A stretch of 26,761 nt of DNA. It comes from Bacteroidota bacterium. GTDB lineage: Bacteria > Bacteroidota > Bacteroidia > Chitinophagales > Chitinophagaceae. Below, in pieces: positions 8,141 to 16,403 of the stretch. How positions within the stretch are numbered: the first letter of the stretch is position 1; every line of letters begins with the position of its first letter. The notes under the pieces are model-generated. The model did not search any database. It was not told where the DNA came from and saw only the letters and a program-made list of their open reading frames with translations. Where the stretch lies: the NCBI GenBank assembly GCA_023417815.1, contig JAEZEI010000054.1:1-26761 (forward strand), written 5' to 3'. The position numbers were made by a program, and so were the translations under genes.

Positions 8141-9979
8141 ATGGCTGGAAACATCAAAGGGATCTGTATTGAATTTAGGGGTGATACCACCAAACTCGAT
8201 AAGGCCCTCCGAGACATAAAGAATAGCACGAAGGACATCGACAAGGAACTCAAGAACGTCGATAAGGCACTCAAGTTCAATCCGACATCGGTGGATCTCT
8301 GGAGGCAGAAGCAGCAGCTCCTAACGCAGAAGGTGGAGGAGACCAAGAAGAACCTCGAGAGCCTCAAAGACATCCAAAAGCAGATGGACACTCAGGGTGT
8401 AGACAAAAACTCTGAGGCGTATCGTCGTGTTCAGCGCGAGATCATCGAGACCGAGTCCAAACTCAAAAACTTCGAAGGCCAGCTGAAAAAAATCGGCAAC
8501 GTGAAACTTCAGGCACTGGGTGAGAAGTTCAAGGCTATCGGCTCAAGTCTCGAGTCTGCCGGGCAAAAGATGCGCGGACTCTCGACTGCGGCGGCAGCTG
8601 TGGCAGCATCCATCGGTGCGATAACAGTCAAATCCGCCTCGTGGGCTGATGACATGAATACTATGTCGAAAGTCTACAGTATCAGCACTAAGGAACTTCA
8701 GAAGTACTCGGCAGCTGCTGAACTCGTAGACGTGGATGTCGAGACTATCGCTAAGTCGCATCAGAAACTGACAAAGCAGATGTCATCGGCATCAGGCGGC
8801 ACCGGGAAGAGTGCGGAGGCGTTCGAGAAACTGGGCGTAAACATCCTCAATGCTGACGGATCTCTTCGTGATGCAGATACAGTATGGCAAGAGACCATCG
8901 CGGCTCTCGGCAATATGGAGAACGAGACCGAGAGAGATGCCGCGGCGATGCAGTTAATGGGTAAATCGGCAGCGGAGTTAAATCCACTCATCGAGGACGG
9001 TGGAGAGACCTATAAGAACTTCGCTGAGACTCTGGACAAGTACGGGCTCGAGTTCATTGATCAGGAGACGCTCGACAATGCGAATGCCTTTAAGGACTCG
9101 ATAGATTCGATTAAGTCCATCGGTCTGATTGCCTTCCAGCAACTCGGCACACAGATGGCTGCATATCTGGCACCGGCTATGGAGAAGGTCGTGGATCTCG
9201 TCGGACGGATAGCTAACTGGATATCACAGCTGTCACCGAGAACTCAGGCCATCATCGCCTCGATAGCTGGTGTTCTCGCTGTGGCAGCTCCGCTCCTTAT
9301 CGCAATCGGTAAGATGAGCATGGGCATAGGCGCGATCGTCAAACTGATAGCGGTAATCGGTCCGGCAATCGGTGGTATAGTTGCCGCTCTCGGGCCGGTC
9401 ATCCTGATAATCGGAGCGGTCGTGGCGGCCGGTGTTCTGCTCTATAAGAACTGGGACACTATCAAGGCAAAGGCGATAGCGTTAAAGAATAACATCATCA
9501 ATGTGTTCAATCAGGTCAAGGCGAAAGTGGTCTCGATCTGGAACGGAATTAAGGACGCCATTACAAAGCCGATAACCACGGCAATCAACACTGTCAAGAA
9601 CGCGATTGCGAAAATCAAGTCGATCATCAACGGAGCTCACCTGTCACTGCCTAAGTTCAAGCTTCCGCACTTTAGGATCTCCGGCGGTAAACTTCCGTGG
9701 GGTATCGGAGGCAAAGGTACGGCACCGAAGATATCCGTCGACTGGTACGCTCAGGGCGGTATCTTCGACAGGGCATCCATCATCGGTGTAGGTGAGGCCG
9801 GAGCTGAGGCGGTCGTGCCTCTGGACAAGTTCTGGGACAAGCTCGACAACATGAGCACCGGCAGCACGAATATCGTCATCAATATCAATGGAGCTAATAA
9901 GGATCCGAGAGAGATAGCGGACGAAGTAAGACGTATGCTCATAAAGGAAACTAATCAGAGGAGGCTGGCATGGCAGTAG
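8141..9979 (+). CDS. Tape measure protein
   Basis: A 612-aa protein that sets tail length and leaves with the DNA on infection. Residues 1 to about 130 are a long charged coiled coil beginning GICIEFRGDTTKLDKALRDI, typical of Firmicutes tape measures. An Ala/Ser-rich helical part follows, then a hydrophobic block at about 370-440 (IASIAGVLAVAAPLLIAIGK and following) that could cross membranes, and a C-terminal region with YAQGGIFDRASIIGVGEAG, a common tape measure ending. From the usual 0.15 nm per residue, the tail would be roughly 90 nm (inference). The Dit gene overlaps its end. Confidence 0.93.
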   Translation: MAGNIKGICIEFRGDTTKLDKALRDIKNSTKDIDKELKNVDKALKFNPTSVDLWRQKQQLLTQKVEETKKNLESLKDIQKQMDTQGVDKNSEAYRRVQREIIETESKLKNFEGQLKKIGNVKLQALGEKFKAIGSSLESAGQKMRGLSTAAAAVAASIGAITVKSASWADDMNTMSKVYSISTKELQKYSAAAELVDVDVETIAKSHQKLTKQMSSASGGTGKSAEAFEKLGVNILNADGSLRDADTVWQETIAALGNMENETERDAAAMQLMGKSAAELNPLIEDGGETYKNFAETLDKYGLEFIDQETLDNANAFKDSIDSIKSIGLIAFQQLGTQMAAYLAPAMEKVVDLVGRIANWISQLSPRTQAIIASIAGVLAVAAPLLIAIGKMSMGIGAIVKLIAVIGPAIGGIVAALGPVILIIGAVVAAGVLLYKNWDTIKAKAIALKNNIINVFNQVKAKVVSIWNGIKDAITKPITTAINTVKNAIAKIKSIINGAHLSLPKFKLPHFRISGGKLPWGIGGKGTAPKISVDWYAQGGIFDRASIIGVGEAGAEAVVPLDKFWDKLDNMSTGSTNIVININGANKDPREIADEVRRMLIKETNQRRLAWQ

Positions 9980-11232
9980 CACCGACTGGAGCGATTTATA
10001 AAGCGTTGGAGTTCGATGGCGTATCGTCCCGGACTTATGGCGTATACATCACAGGTGAGGCGGTCTACAACGCACCTGAACGTGATGTGGAAATGATAAC
10101 GATCCCGGGCCGGAGTGGGTCTTTCGCTCTGGACAACGGCCGTTTTGAGAACATAACGGTCACATATCCGGCTGGTATCTTTGCGGAGACAGAGGCGGAC
10201 TTCAGAGACGCTATATCTGAGTTCCGTAACTTCCTGTGTTCCCGGAAGGGCTATGTCCGCTTACAGGACGAGTACAATCCGAACGAGTACAGGATGGCCG
10301 TGTACAAGTCGGGTCTCGAAGTAGAGCCGGCTATGCTGAAAGCGGGAGAGTTCGAGATCACCTTCGACTGCAAACCACAGAGATGGCTGACGAGCGGGGA
10401 GACGAAGCAGACAATCGCGACGAGTGGCGACACGATAACAAATCCGACGTTATTCGCGTCGGCGCCGTTGCTTGAGGTTGAGGGCGACGGGAATATAACA
10501 TTTAATGGAAACGATATAACCATTCAAGCCGTTGAGCTGGGAGCGGTACAAGTTTATGGAGGTTATACATCGACATCAACAAACCCTAACCATATATGGT
10601 TCGATATGGACATGTCGCGGCTGAATGTTGGCGACGCCGTAACTATATCGGGTGTACAAGTAAACAACAATTTAGGGCTTACGTCGAGCTGGCCGACGGT
10701 TAAATTTGATAATTTAAACATAATTGAAACGGTTGATATTGCGTCATATGTGAAGGGGCCTCTCGGTTCACGCGACTCATATGTTAATTATACGCCGAAT
10801 AATTTCACATTCTATTATGGGACGCCGGCCACGTCATCGACGTCAACGATAAAGGCATATATGAGCGCCCACGGGCCAAACAGCGAAGGCTTCACTTATA
10901 CACGAACATTCACATATTACGCGGATTATGACGGAAACGAGCATATTGATATTTATCTAACCTATACTACATATTCCTATTTTCCGCAAACAAGCAAGGC
11001 CATTATTCCGGCCATTATGGGCGACTCGACGGTTTCAACGTTACCGGTTCCGGTTTATATCGACTTGGACATCGGCGAGGCGTACGGCGATTATTCCGGC
11101 GTTATCGCGTCGGTCAATAATGCGGTTATACTTCCGGCGGAATTGCCGACACTCGCGCCGGGTTCTAATACGATAACATTTGACAACACGATTACTGATT
11201 TGAAAATAACGCCGCGTTGGTGGAAGGTTTAA
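9970..11232 (+). CDS. Distal tail protein (Dit) with a large inserted domain
   Basis: Dit forms the hub ring at the tail tip. Residues 1 to about 145 are the N-terminal domain (ALEFDGVSSRTYGVYITGEA, ITIPGRSGSFALDNGRFEN). The galectin-like C-terminal domain is split: it starts at about 155-180 (LFASAPLLEVEGDG) and ends at about 365-420 (VYIDLDIGEAYGDY, NTITFDNTITDLKITPRWWKV). Between lie about 185 residues rich in Thr, Ser, Tyr and Asn. At 420 aa it is much longer than classical Dit (about 250 aa), so this is an 'evolved Dit'. The insert DNA is AT-rich: 20-21 G+C per 60 bases against 35 in the N-terminal part. Such inserts in other phages are often carbohydrate-binding modules (known for lactic phages; inferred here). 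Confidence 0.88.
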   Translation: MAVAPTGAIYKALEFDGVSSRTYGVYITGEAVYNAPERDVEMITIPGRSGSFALDNGRFENITVTYPAGIFAETEADFRDAISEFRNFLCSRKGYVRLQDEYNPNEYRMAVYKSGLEVEPAMLKAGEFEITFDCKPQRWLTSGETKQTIATSGDTITNPTLFASAPLLEVEGDGNITFNGNDITIQAVELGAVQVYGGYTSTSTNPNHIWFDMDMSRLNVGDAVTISGVQVNNNLGLTSSWPTVKFDNLNIIETVDIASYVKGPLGSRDSYVNYTPNNFTFYYGTPATSSTSTIKAYMSAHGPNSEGFTYTRTFTYYADYDGNEHIDIYLTYTTYSYFPQTSKAIIPAIMGDSTVSTLPVPVYIDLDIGEAYGDYSGVIASVNNAVILPAELPTLAPGSNTITFDNTITDLKITPRWWKV

Positions 11233-11236
11233 AAGC

Positions 11237-12586
11237 ATGATACCGATATTATACGAAAAAACAGAGACCGCCTTCGTCAGCAACGGACTCGGGAGGCTCC
11301 GTGACTGCATATCGTGTATGGTCACCGAGGAGCGCAACGGCGTGTATGAGTGCGACTTCCAGTACCCGATGGACGGTGCGAACTTCGACCTCATACAAGT
11401 CGGGCGTATCATCGGCGTGACACACGATGAATCGGGTGACGTCGAGCCTTTTGACATCGTATCGTACACGAGACCGATAGAGGGCGTGGTCACGTTTCAT
11501 TGTGTCCACATCAGTTATCGGCTGAGTTACATGACGGTAACAGCATCGTCTATCAACTCACTCGCAGACGCGTTCACGGCGTTCGAGAGTGCGGAACCGA
11601 CTATGCCGTTCAGCTTCGACACGGACAAGACGAGCACAGGCTTCGTCGCTGCGTTCGACGGCATACCGAAAACGGTCCGCTCGATCATGGGCGGTATTGA
11701 GGGCTCGATATTGGACGCTTACGGAGGCGAGTACAGTTTCAACAACTGGCAAATCTATCTTCACTCAGCTCGCGGTCAGCTCAGGGACTTCTCCATCAGG
11801 TACGGTGTGAATATGCTCGACTACGAGGAGAACTATGACAGTCAGGGCACCTATTCGAGCGTTATGCCTTACTGGACGGACGGGACCGATACCGTACTCG
11901 GTGACAGAGTGGACTCAGGTGGTGCGACGATAACAGGACGAGGCGAGTGTGTGCCTCTCGACGTCTCAGATAAGTTCGAGAGCCAGCCGACAAAGGCACA
12001 GGTCGAGGCTGAGGCTGCCGCGTATATGAGCGAACACAATACGTTCTATCCTTCACAGAACATCAAGGTCGATTTCGTGAGGCTTCAGGACATGGGCTAC
12101 GAGAACCTCGGAAGCCTTATGCAGTGCAACCTCTGTGACACCATCAAGGTCATATTCCCTGACTACAACGCGAGCGGAACGTACAAAATCGTCAAGACCG
12201 TCTGGGACGTGCTCAGCGACAGATACGACGAGATGGAACTGGGCGAGCTGTCGACGACGTTATCCGAAGCGCTCGGAATTACGAACGGACTCGGAGGCGG
12301 GAGCAGTGATTTAAATGCCTACCTTAAAAAGACTGATTTAGTCGTTGATACGCTCAACGCTTCTTTTAGTTTTTCAAGTCAACGTTATAAACAAGTTACA
12401 AAGGACGTGTCCAAAACCGGCTACACTCCGATCGGAATTGTCGGTTGGAAGTTTGGTACTGTCGACTGGTTTTTATCGCAGTGTTATCTGAGCAGCACAA
12501 CAGCTTATTTATATATCTTTAGAACATCAAGCACAACGGCGAACGGCAACGTAGATATCCTCGTGCTATATCGGAAAGAGTCATAA
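11237..12586 (+). CDS. Tail-associated baseplate protein (Tal / prophage endopeptidase tail family)
   Basis: A 449-aa baseplate hub protein that follows Dit in Firmicutes siphoviruses. The N-terminal ILYEKTETAFVSNGLGRLRD and VYECDFQYPMDGANFDLIQVGRII, and the central YEENYDSQGTYSSVMPYW, match the phage minor structural/Tal family. There is no obvious peptidase motif, so it may be only structural. The last 90 residues or so (from about SSDLNAYLKKTDLV) follow a Gly-rich linker, are Ser/Thr/Tyr-rich and AT-richer, and may be a swapped receptor-contacting domain. Start ATG 11237 follows GGAAGG weakly. Confidence 0.86.
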   Translation: MIPILYEKTETAFVSNGLGRLRDCISCMVTEERNGVYECDFQYPMDGANFDLIQVGRIIGVTHDESGDVEPFDIVSYTRPIEGVVTFHCVHISYRLSYMTVTASSINSLADAFTAFESAEPTMPFSFDTDKTSTGFVAAFDGIPKTVRSIMGGIEGSILDAYGGEYSFNNWQIYLHSARGQLRDFSIRYGVNMLDYEENYDSQGTYSSVMPYWTDGTDTVLGDRVDSGGATITGRGECVPLDVSDKFESQPTKAQVEAEAAAYMSEHNTFYPSQNIKVDFVRLQDMGYENLGSLMQCNLCDTIKVIFPDYNASGTYKIVKTVWDVLSDRYDEMELGELSTTLSEALGITNGLGGGSSDLNAYLKKTDLVVDTLNASFSFSSQRYKQVTKDVSKTGYTPIGIVGWKFGTVDWFLSQCYLSSTTAYLYIFRTSSTTANGNVDILVLYRKES

Positions 12587-12595
12587 GGAGAACAC

Positions 12596-12919
12596 ATGAA
12601 CACAGGAACAATCATAAGAACAATACTCGCTGTTGCCACGTGCCTGAACACGGCTCTGATGGCAACGGACATCGCACAATTCCACAATCCGAAGCTCGAC
12701 CTCGCTTACAAGATAATATCCGTGGTGCTGAACTTCGTAATAGTCGCTTGTGTTACGTGGTTCAATAACGACTACACTCCTGAGGCGGCTATCGGTACAG
12801 GCGTGACGCGTCAGCTCAAGGACGAGGCGAAGGACGGCTACATCGGGGACTACTTCTTCGATGAGGAGTTCCTTGATCAGAACGAGGAGGGTGAGGAAGA
12901 TGAACAAGACGCTCTTTAA
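12596..12919 (+). CDS. Holin, SPP1-type
   Basis: A 107-aa membrane protein expected to make pores that release the endolysin. The opening TGTIIRTILAVATCLNTAL and a second hydrophobic stretch (YKIISVVLNFVIVACVTWFNNDYT) match the SPP1-type holin family with two membrane helices. The C-terminal tail is unusually acidic (DEEFLDQNEEGEEDEQD), probably cytoplasmic. AAGGAG precedes the ATG. The gene overlaps the endolysin start by 20 nt, the usual lysis-cassette coupling. Confidence 0.85.
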   Translation: MNTGTIIRTILAVATCLNTALMATDIAQFHNPKLDLAYKIISVVLNFVIVACVTWFNNDYTPEAAIGTGVTRQLKDEAKDGYIGDYFFDEEFLDQNEEGEEDEQDAL

Positions 12920-13724
12920 ACAGCACGACAGCAGATGGAGGAGCCTTCCGTATCCGACCAAGAGCTGCAACGTAGGTCATGCGGGGTGCGGTCTTGTGGC
13001 ATGTACCCACATCGCCATCGAACAGGCGGGCAAGTGGAACTGGACACCGAAGGTCCTGAGACCCTACATGGTCAAGAAGGGCTATGCGGTAGCCGGTCAC
13101 GGCACCACATGGCAGGGCATAACCAATACGCTCAAGTACCTCGGTCACTCGAGGGTGGTATGGGTAAAGAAGGGCGAGCCGATGAGCAAGGCGTGGGCGG
13201 AGCTGGACAAGGGCAACCGCATCGGCATTATCCTGTTCAACTCGAACAAGGCTCCAAACGGGACCAGGTGGACCTCAGGCGGCCACTATGTAGCCTTCAC
13301 GGACTACAAGAAGGACAGCAAGGGCAAACACATCTTCTACACAAAGGACTCAGGACCGAGAGACCACGACTCAGCCAAGCATGGATATTACTCCTATGAG
13401 AACTCTATGAAGGGCTGTGTCAATCAGATGTGGATTGTCGAGCGCATAAACGCTCCGAAGCCGTACAAGATAACAAAGCCGTACACAGGCAAGCTCCCGT
13501 CCAAGACCGTCAAGAAGGGGAGCAAGGGGGCAGACGTCAAAGCCTTGCAGACCTTCCTCAACTGGGCACTCGGCACGAAGCTCTCTGTCGACGGCAAGGC
13601 GGGATCTAAGACGGTGGCAGCCATCAAGAAGTTCCAGAAGGCTCAGGGACTGACTCAGGACGGTAAGTTCGGGAGCAAGAGCAAAGCAAAGGCTCAGGCA
13701 CTGATCAAGAAATATGCAAAGTAG
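12900..13724 (+). CDS. Endolysin: C39-like peptidase with peptidoglycan-binding domain
   Basis: A 274-aa cell-wall hydrolase that lyses the host after holin opens the membrane. Residues 1 to about 185 form a papain-like C39 peptidase domain: likely catalytic Cys30 in HAGCGLVAC, His129 in SGGHYVAF and Asp150 in YTKDSGP. A Lys/Pro linker leads to a peptidoglycan-binding domain at about 205-272 (GSKGADVKALQTFLN, DGKAGSKTVAAIKKFQ). ATG 12900 is chosen because GAGGAAG precedes it and the C39 pattern begins at once. There is no signal peptide, so export depends on the holin. The bond cut (peptide cross-bridge) is inferred from the fold. Confidence 0.88.
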   Translation: MNKTLFKQHDSRWRSLPYPTKSCNVGHAGCGLVACTHIAIEQAGKWNWTPKVLRPYMVKKGYAVAGHGTTWQGITNTLKYLGHSRVVWVKKGEPMSKAWAELDKGNRIGIILFNSNKAPNGTRWTSGGHYVAFTDYKKDSKGKHIFYTKDSGPRDHDSAKHGYYSYENSMKGCVNQMWIVERINAPKPYKITKPYTGKLPSKTVKKGSKGADVKALQTFLNWALGTKLSVDGKAGSKTVAAIKKFQKAQGLTQDGKFGSKSKAKAQALIKKYAK

Positions 13725-13734
13725 GTGACGGACA

Positions 13735-13962
13735 ATGTCAGACGCAGTTTTAGTAGCATTCATAACCGGCGGTCTGGCCATCATAAGCAACATCATGGTG
13801 GCTATGGCTCAGAACAGCAAGACCATCTATCGCATCGAGCAGCTCGAGAAAAAGATGGACAAGCACAACGACCTGATCGAGCGCGTGGCCGTCATCGAAC
13901 GTGACGAGAAGACTCAGTGGAAACAGATAGACGAGATCAAGGCGAGACTCGAGAAGATATAG
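13735..13962 (+). CDS. Small TM plus coiled-coil protein (XhlA-like)
   Basis: A 75-aa protein: residues about 5-25 (VLVAFITGGLAIISNIMVAM) are one membrane helix, and the rest is a charged coiled coil (YRIEQLEKKMDKHNDLIERV and on). Its position after holin and endolysin suggests an XhlA-like accessory lysis protein or a second holin-type component. Function is inferred from context and topology only. The ribosome binding site is AGGTGA. Confidence 0.6.
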   Translation: MSDAVLVAFITGGLAIISNIMVAMAQNSKTIYRIEQLEKKMDKHNDLIERVAVIERDEKTQWKQIDEIKARLEKI

Positions 13963-13971
13963 GAGGGCACT

Positions 13972-14337
13972 ATGCTCAAAATAGACGGAAATCAAAACAT
14001 AACACTCACGAGAGGGGACACGCTGACAATGACAGTCACTCTGCTGCAAGAAGTAGAACCAGTCCCTCCGGCAACCGAGCCGACTATCGAGCCGTATGTC
14101 CCGGAAGAGGGCGATGTGATCCGCTTCGCAGTCTCGAAAGGGTACAAGGGCGAGCCGGGGTATGAGCTCCAGTTCGCAAAAGAGATCCCGCACGACACAC
14201 TGACGTTCACGGCATCCAGCACCGAGACAGCACTCGAGTACAGAACATACAACTACGATGTCGAGTTAACTCACACGGACGGATGCGTGGACACCTTCAT
14301 CAGCGGGAAGATTACCATAGTAGGGGAGGCGAAGTGA
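13972..14337 (+). CDS. Small beta-rich tail-tip protein
   Basis: A 121-aa protein opening MLKIDGNQNITLTRGDTLTMTVTLL, a phrase common in small baseplate/tail proteins of Clostridia phages that resemble the N-terminal, tip-binding part of longer receptor-binding proteins. A Pro/Glu-rich loop (about residues 27-47) interrupts the beta pattern. It has AGGAGGG upstream and overlaps the next start by one base. The virion role is inferred from pattern and from the neighbouring fibre genes. Confidence 0.5.
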   Translation: MLKIDGNQNITLTRGDTLTMTVTLLQEVEPVPPATEPTIEPYVPEEGDVIRFAVSKGYKGEPGYELQFAKEIPHDTLTFTASSTETALEYRTYNYDVELTHTDGCVDTFISGKITIVGEAK

Positions 14338-14609
14338 TGCACGTATACGGAGAACTGTCAGGCGTTTTGACACCAGCCGGGACTCTCTCCGGCACACTCT
14401 CGACGCCTCAAACAATCACAGGACAGCTCACGGTGCCTCAGTACGTAAATCCTCCGGCCTATACCGGCCCGTATGAGGTGACACCGAGCAGCACCGAACA
14501 GGTCTTGAACACAGATGCGTTCTATATGAATGGCAACGTAATTATCAATCCGGTCCCGTCCAATTATGGGCTAATCACATGGAACGGATCAACTCTCACA
14601 GTTTCGTAA
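14337..14609 (+). CDS. Small fibre-like protein ending in GLITWNGSTLTVS
   Basis: A 90-aa low-complexity protein: GELSGVLTPAGTLSGTLSTP and TITGQLTVP are short Gly/Thr/Ser-rich beta repeats, then PYEVTPSSTEQVLNTDAFYMNGNVIINPVPSNYGLITWNGSTLTVS-type text, seen here as residues about 44-90. This ending is common in small Firmicutes phage tail/fibre proteins. The ATG shares bases with the previous TGA. It is probably a tail-tip or fibre accessory; no enzymatic motif. Confidence 0.5.
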   Translation: MHVYGELSGVLTPAGTLSGTLSTPQTITGQLTVPQYVNPPAYTGPYEVTPSSTEQVLNTDAFYMNGNVIINPVPSNYGLITWNGSTLTVS

Positions 14610-14619
14610 GGAGGGCAAC

Positions 14620-15024
14620 ATGGCTCAAAACGTAATAATCAACGGCGTAACATATCAGAACGTCCCTGAAGTCGATATCCCGAAGAGCGGGGGAGGGACA
14701 GCAAAATTCTATGACACAGCCGGTGCGGATGCAGCTGCCGGCGATATCCTGTCCGGCAAGTCCGCGTTCAACTCGTCTGGATCTATCAGCGGAAGCATGG
14801 CGAATAACGGCGCGACAGGCGGCACGATCAGCACGAAGGCTGGCTCTGTTACGATCCCAGCCGGATACACCTCAGGCGGTACGGTATCCATCTCCAGCAC
14901 CGAGCAGTCAAAGATAATCGCGTCCAACATCAAAAGCGGCGTGACTATTCTCGGACAGGCTGGATCTCTTGCGCTCCCGACGATATCACAGGACAGCACA
15001 ACGAAGATACTGAGCATCAGCTAA
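14620..15024 (+). CDS. Tail fibre-like protein (paralogue 1)
   Basis: A 134-aa Gly/Ser/Thr-rich protein with a conserved N-terminal module (MAQNVIINGVTYQNVPEVDI, then PKSGGGTAKFYDT) shared with the next gene. The middle holds fibre-like repeats (GSISGSMANNGATGGTI, GYTSGGTVSIS). The C-terminal PTISQDSTTKILSIS resembles that of the upstream 90-aa protein. It is probably a trimeric fibre or an attachment piece at the tail tip. The ribosome binding site is AAGGAGGG. Function is inferred. Confidence 0.55.
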   Translation: MAQNVIINGVTYQNVPEVDIPKSGGGTAKFYDTAGADAAAGDILSGKSAFNSSGSISGSMANNGATGGTISTKAGSVTIPAGYTSGGTVSISSTEQSKIIASNIKSGVTILGQAGSLALPTISQDSTTKILSIS

Positions 15025-15040
15025 AAGGGAGGTGTTCTAA

Positions 15041-15577
15041 ATGGCACAGAACATCACTCTAATGGGTGCGTCATACAGTGACGTCCCGGCTGTGACGCTG
15101 CCTAAGACGGGCGGAGGTACGGCTTCGTTTACCGATGTGACCGATACGACTGCGGCAGCTGCGGACGTGGCCACTGGCAAATACTTCTACACTGCTGCCG
15201 GTGTCAGGACACAAGGCACAAACAGCGGTGGAGGTGGCACATCAAAGAATGTGCAGGTATTACAAAGTACAAGTAGAGCCAACTCATCTTCGCTCACAAA
15301 GGTGCTCGGTGATTTGACCGTATCAAAGACGGGAACATATGATGTCTATTGGTCGGGCGGCAGGACGAATACATCAACAAGTTACACTTGGGGAACAAGG
15401 CTTTATGTTGACGGTTCAGGCTACGGCACGGAAAACACATCTTGGACTAACAACTGTCAGAGCAACCACTTGTCAAATGTGTCGCTGACGGCAAATCAGA
15501 AACTATCCGTTTACGCAAGGGGTAGGTCGGGAAGTTATTACACTTTCGTACCAATGCTCGTCATCATAGAGGCATAG
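15041..15577 (+). CDS. Tail fibre-like / candidate receptor-binding protein (paralogue 2)
   Basis: A 178-aa protein with the same N-terminal module as the previous gene (MAQNITLMGASYSDVPAVTL, PKTGGGTASFTDV), then a Gly-rich linker and an unrelated C-terminal domain (about residues 70-178) that is Ser/Thr/Tyr/Asn-rich with beta-sandwich character (YDVYWSGGRTNTSTSYTWG, SVYARGRSGSYYTFVPMLVI). The shared module may be a docking domain and the unique part a host-binding head (inference). It is the last late gene before the terminator region. AGGGAGGTG precedes the start. Confidence 0.58.
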   Translation: MAQNITLMGASYSDVPAVTLPKTGGGTASFTDVTDTTAAAADVATGKYFYTAAGVRTQGTNSGGGGTSKNVQVLQSTSRANSSSLTKVLGDLTVSKTGTYDVYWSGGRTNTSTSYTWGTRLYVDGSGYGTENTSWTNNCQSNHLSNVSLTANQKLSVYARGRSGSYYTFVPMLVIIEA

Positions 15578-15585
15578 GTCGCTCA

Positions 15586-15615
15586 GGGGTGGGCGGCGGT
15601 TTTCACCTCCTTTCT
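15586..15615 (+). other. Weak hairpin carrying a 16S anti-Shine-Dalgarno look-alike
   Basis: GGGGTG (15586-15591) can pair with CACCTC (15604-15609; one G-U), followed by a T-rich stretch. The right arm lies in TCACCTCCTTTCT (15603-15615), which equals the 3' end of Bacillus/Clostridia-type 16S rRNA as I recall it. It could be a weak terminator; the minus strand reads as a strong ribosome binding site with no gene. Confidence 0.4.
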
Positions 15616-15622
15616 TTACAAT

Positions 15623-15674
15623 ACGCAAGAGAAAACCGGGGCTTTTTTACAAGTCCCGGCTCTTTTGCGTTTTT
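15623..15674. terminator. Bidirectional terminator between convergent genes
   Basis: The inner stem CCGGGGC (15636-15642)/GTCCCGG (15653-15659) is extended by ACGCAAGAG (15623-15631) with CTC at 15660-15662 and the TTGCGT end at 15670. Rightward it is followed by TTTTT; leftward the inner stem is followed by TTTT. It separates the late operon from the leftward gene. Confidence 0.75.
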
Positions 15675-15749
15675 GACTTAAAAAACGAGGCGTTTATTTT
15701 CGATATAAGCGATTTTATTAAGATTCGATGACCTGTGTATCCTTGTGAA

Positions 15750-16313
15750 TTAGACCGTTACAGAGTCATAAGCGGCTACGACTCGAGAGGCGAGGGCATT
15801 GATACGAGCTGGGCCCGATATCCTGACTTTTTCTTGTCCCTCGTTATCGAATCGGATCCATTTCACGCCTTCGTCGGATTTGTACTCGATAAACACGGTG
15901 CCGTCTACCATAAGCAGTAGGGAACCATTGTCACCGAGTGCAGCGTCGATAGCATCGATGTCACGACCTTCGTCAGCAAGTACGGCACAGATTGCACCGA
16001 GTAGTCTCTTCTCAGGGTCAGTAGCTCCGGCCTTATTTAATTGATTGACTAACTTATAAGTGATACCGAACTGGTCAGCTTCAGCCTCGTTCGTTCTGGT
16101 AATGAGATCCGACAGCCTCCGATTGTGCATAGCCTCGAATCCGTCCTTGATGTCATCATAGGAGTAGGTGATAGAAGCGGTTGTCATATCTTTCCACGGT
16201 TCACCACCAAGTTCCTTATAACACTTGAAGCAGATCATGTTCTTATCTTTCAGTTTTAGTGCCTGATGGGTAATTCCCATACCACCACGACCACATCTTA
16301 CACACTTTGCCAT
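15750..16313 (-). CDS. Zinc-ribbon protein, DUF4428-like N-terminus, unknown function
   Basis: The only leftward gene of the window, 187 aa. A zinc ribbon opens it: Cys4, Cys7, Cys28 and Cys31 (CVRC and CFKC) with KLKDKNMIC between, as in DUF4428-type ribbons. The rest (about 40-187) is a helical then beta-rich domain I do not recognise (DGTVFIEYKSDEGVKWIRFD). The start at 16313 is set by GGAGGTGA seven bases upstream; three upstream codons (MMT) are less likely. It lies opposite to everything else, at the place where temperate phages keep lysogeny genes, so it may be a regulator or a moron gene. Its promoter is proposed at 16333-16361. Confidence 0.7.
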   Translation of the reverse strand: MAKCVRCGRGGMGITHQALKLKDKNMICFKCYKELGGEPWKDMTTASITYSYDDIKDGFEAMHNRRLSDLITRTNEAEADQFGITYKLVNQLNKAGATDPEKRLLGAICAVLADEGRDIDAIDAALGDNGSLLLMVDGTVFIEYKSDEGVKWIRFDNEGQEKVRISGPARINALASRVVAAYDSVTV

Positions 16314-16332
16314 TGTCATCACCTCCGATGAG

Positions 16333-16361
16333 ATTATACATAATTGTTAAGAAATTCGGAA
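16333..16361 (-). promoter_or_regulatory. Promoter of the leftward zinc-ribbon gene
   Basis: Read leftward: TTCCGA, 17 bases, TATAAT (perfect -10 at 16338-16333). The -35 is poor. Transcription would begin around 16326, giving a leader of about 13 nt that just includes the ribosome binding site. Confidence 0.5.
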
Positions 16362-16368
16362 GAGGGGG

Positions 16369-16397
16369 TTTACAACTTGTAGGGCGATATATATAAT
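16369..16397 (+). promoter_or_regulatory. Early promoter P1
   Basis: TTTACA (16369-16374), 17 bases, TATAAT (16392-16397): a near-consensus vegetative promoter. Transcription would begin near 16404-16406, right at a GAGGTGAG copy, and give a leader of about 120 nt before the first early gene. It is divergent from the leftward promoter. Confidence 0.72.
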
Positions 16398-16403
16398 AAG
16401 ACT

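Noticed and set aside
14337..15577. Possible diversity-generating retroelement in the fibre genes
   Set aside because: No reverse transcriptase gene and no template repeat are visible; the similarity between the fibre genes is in a conserved N-terminal module.
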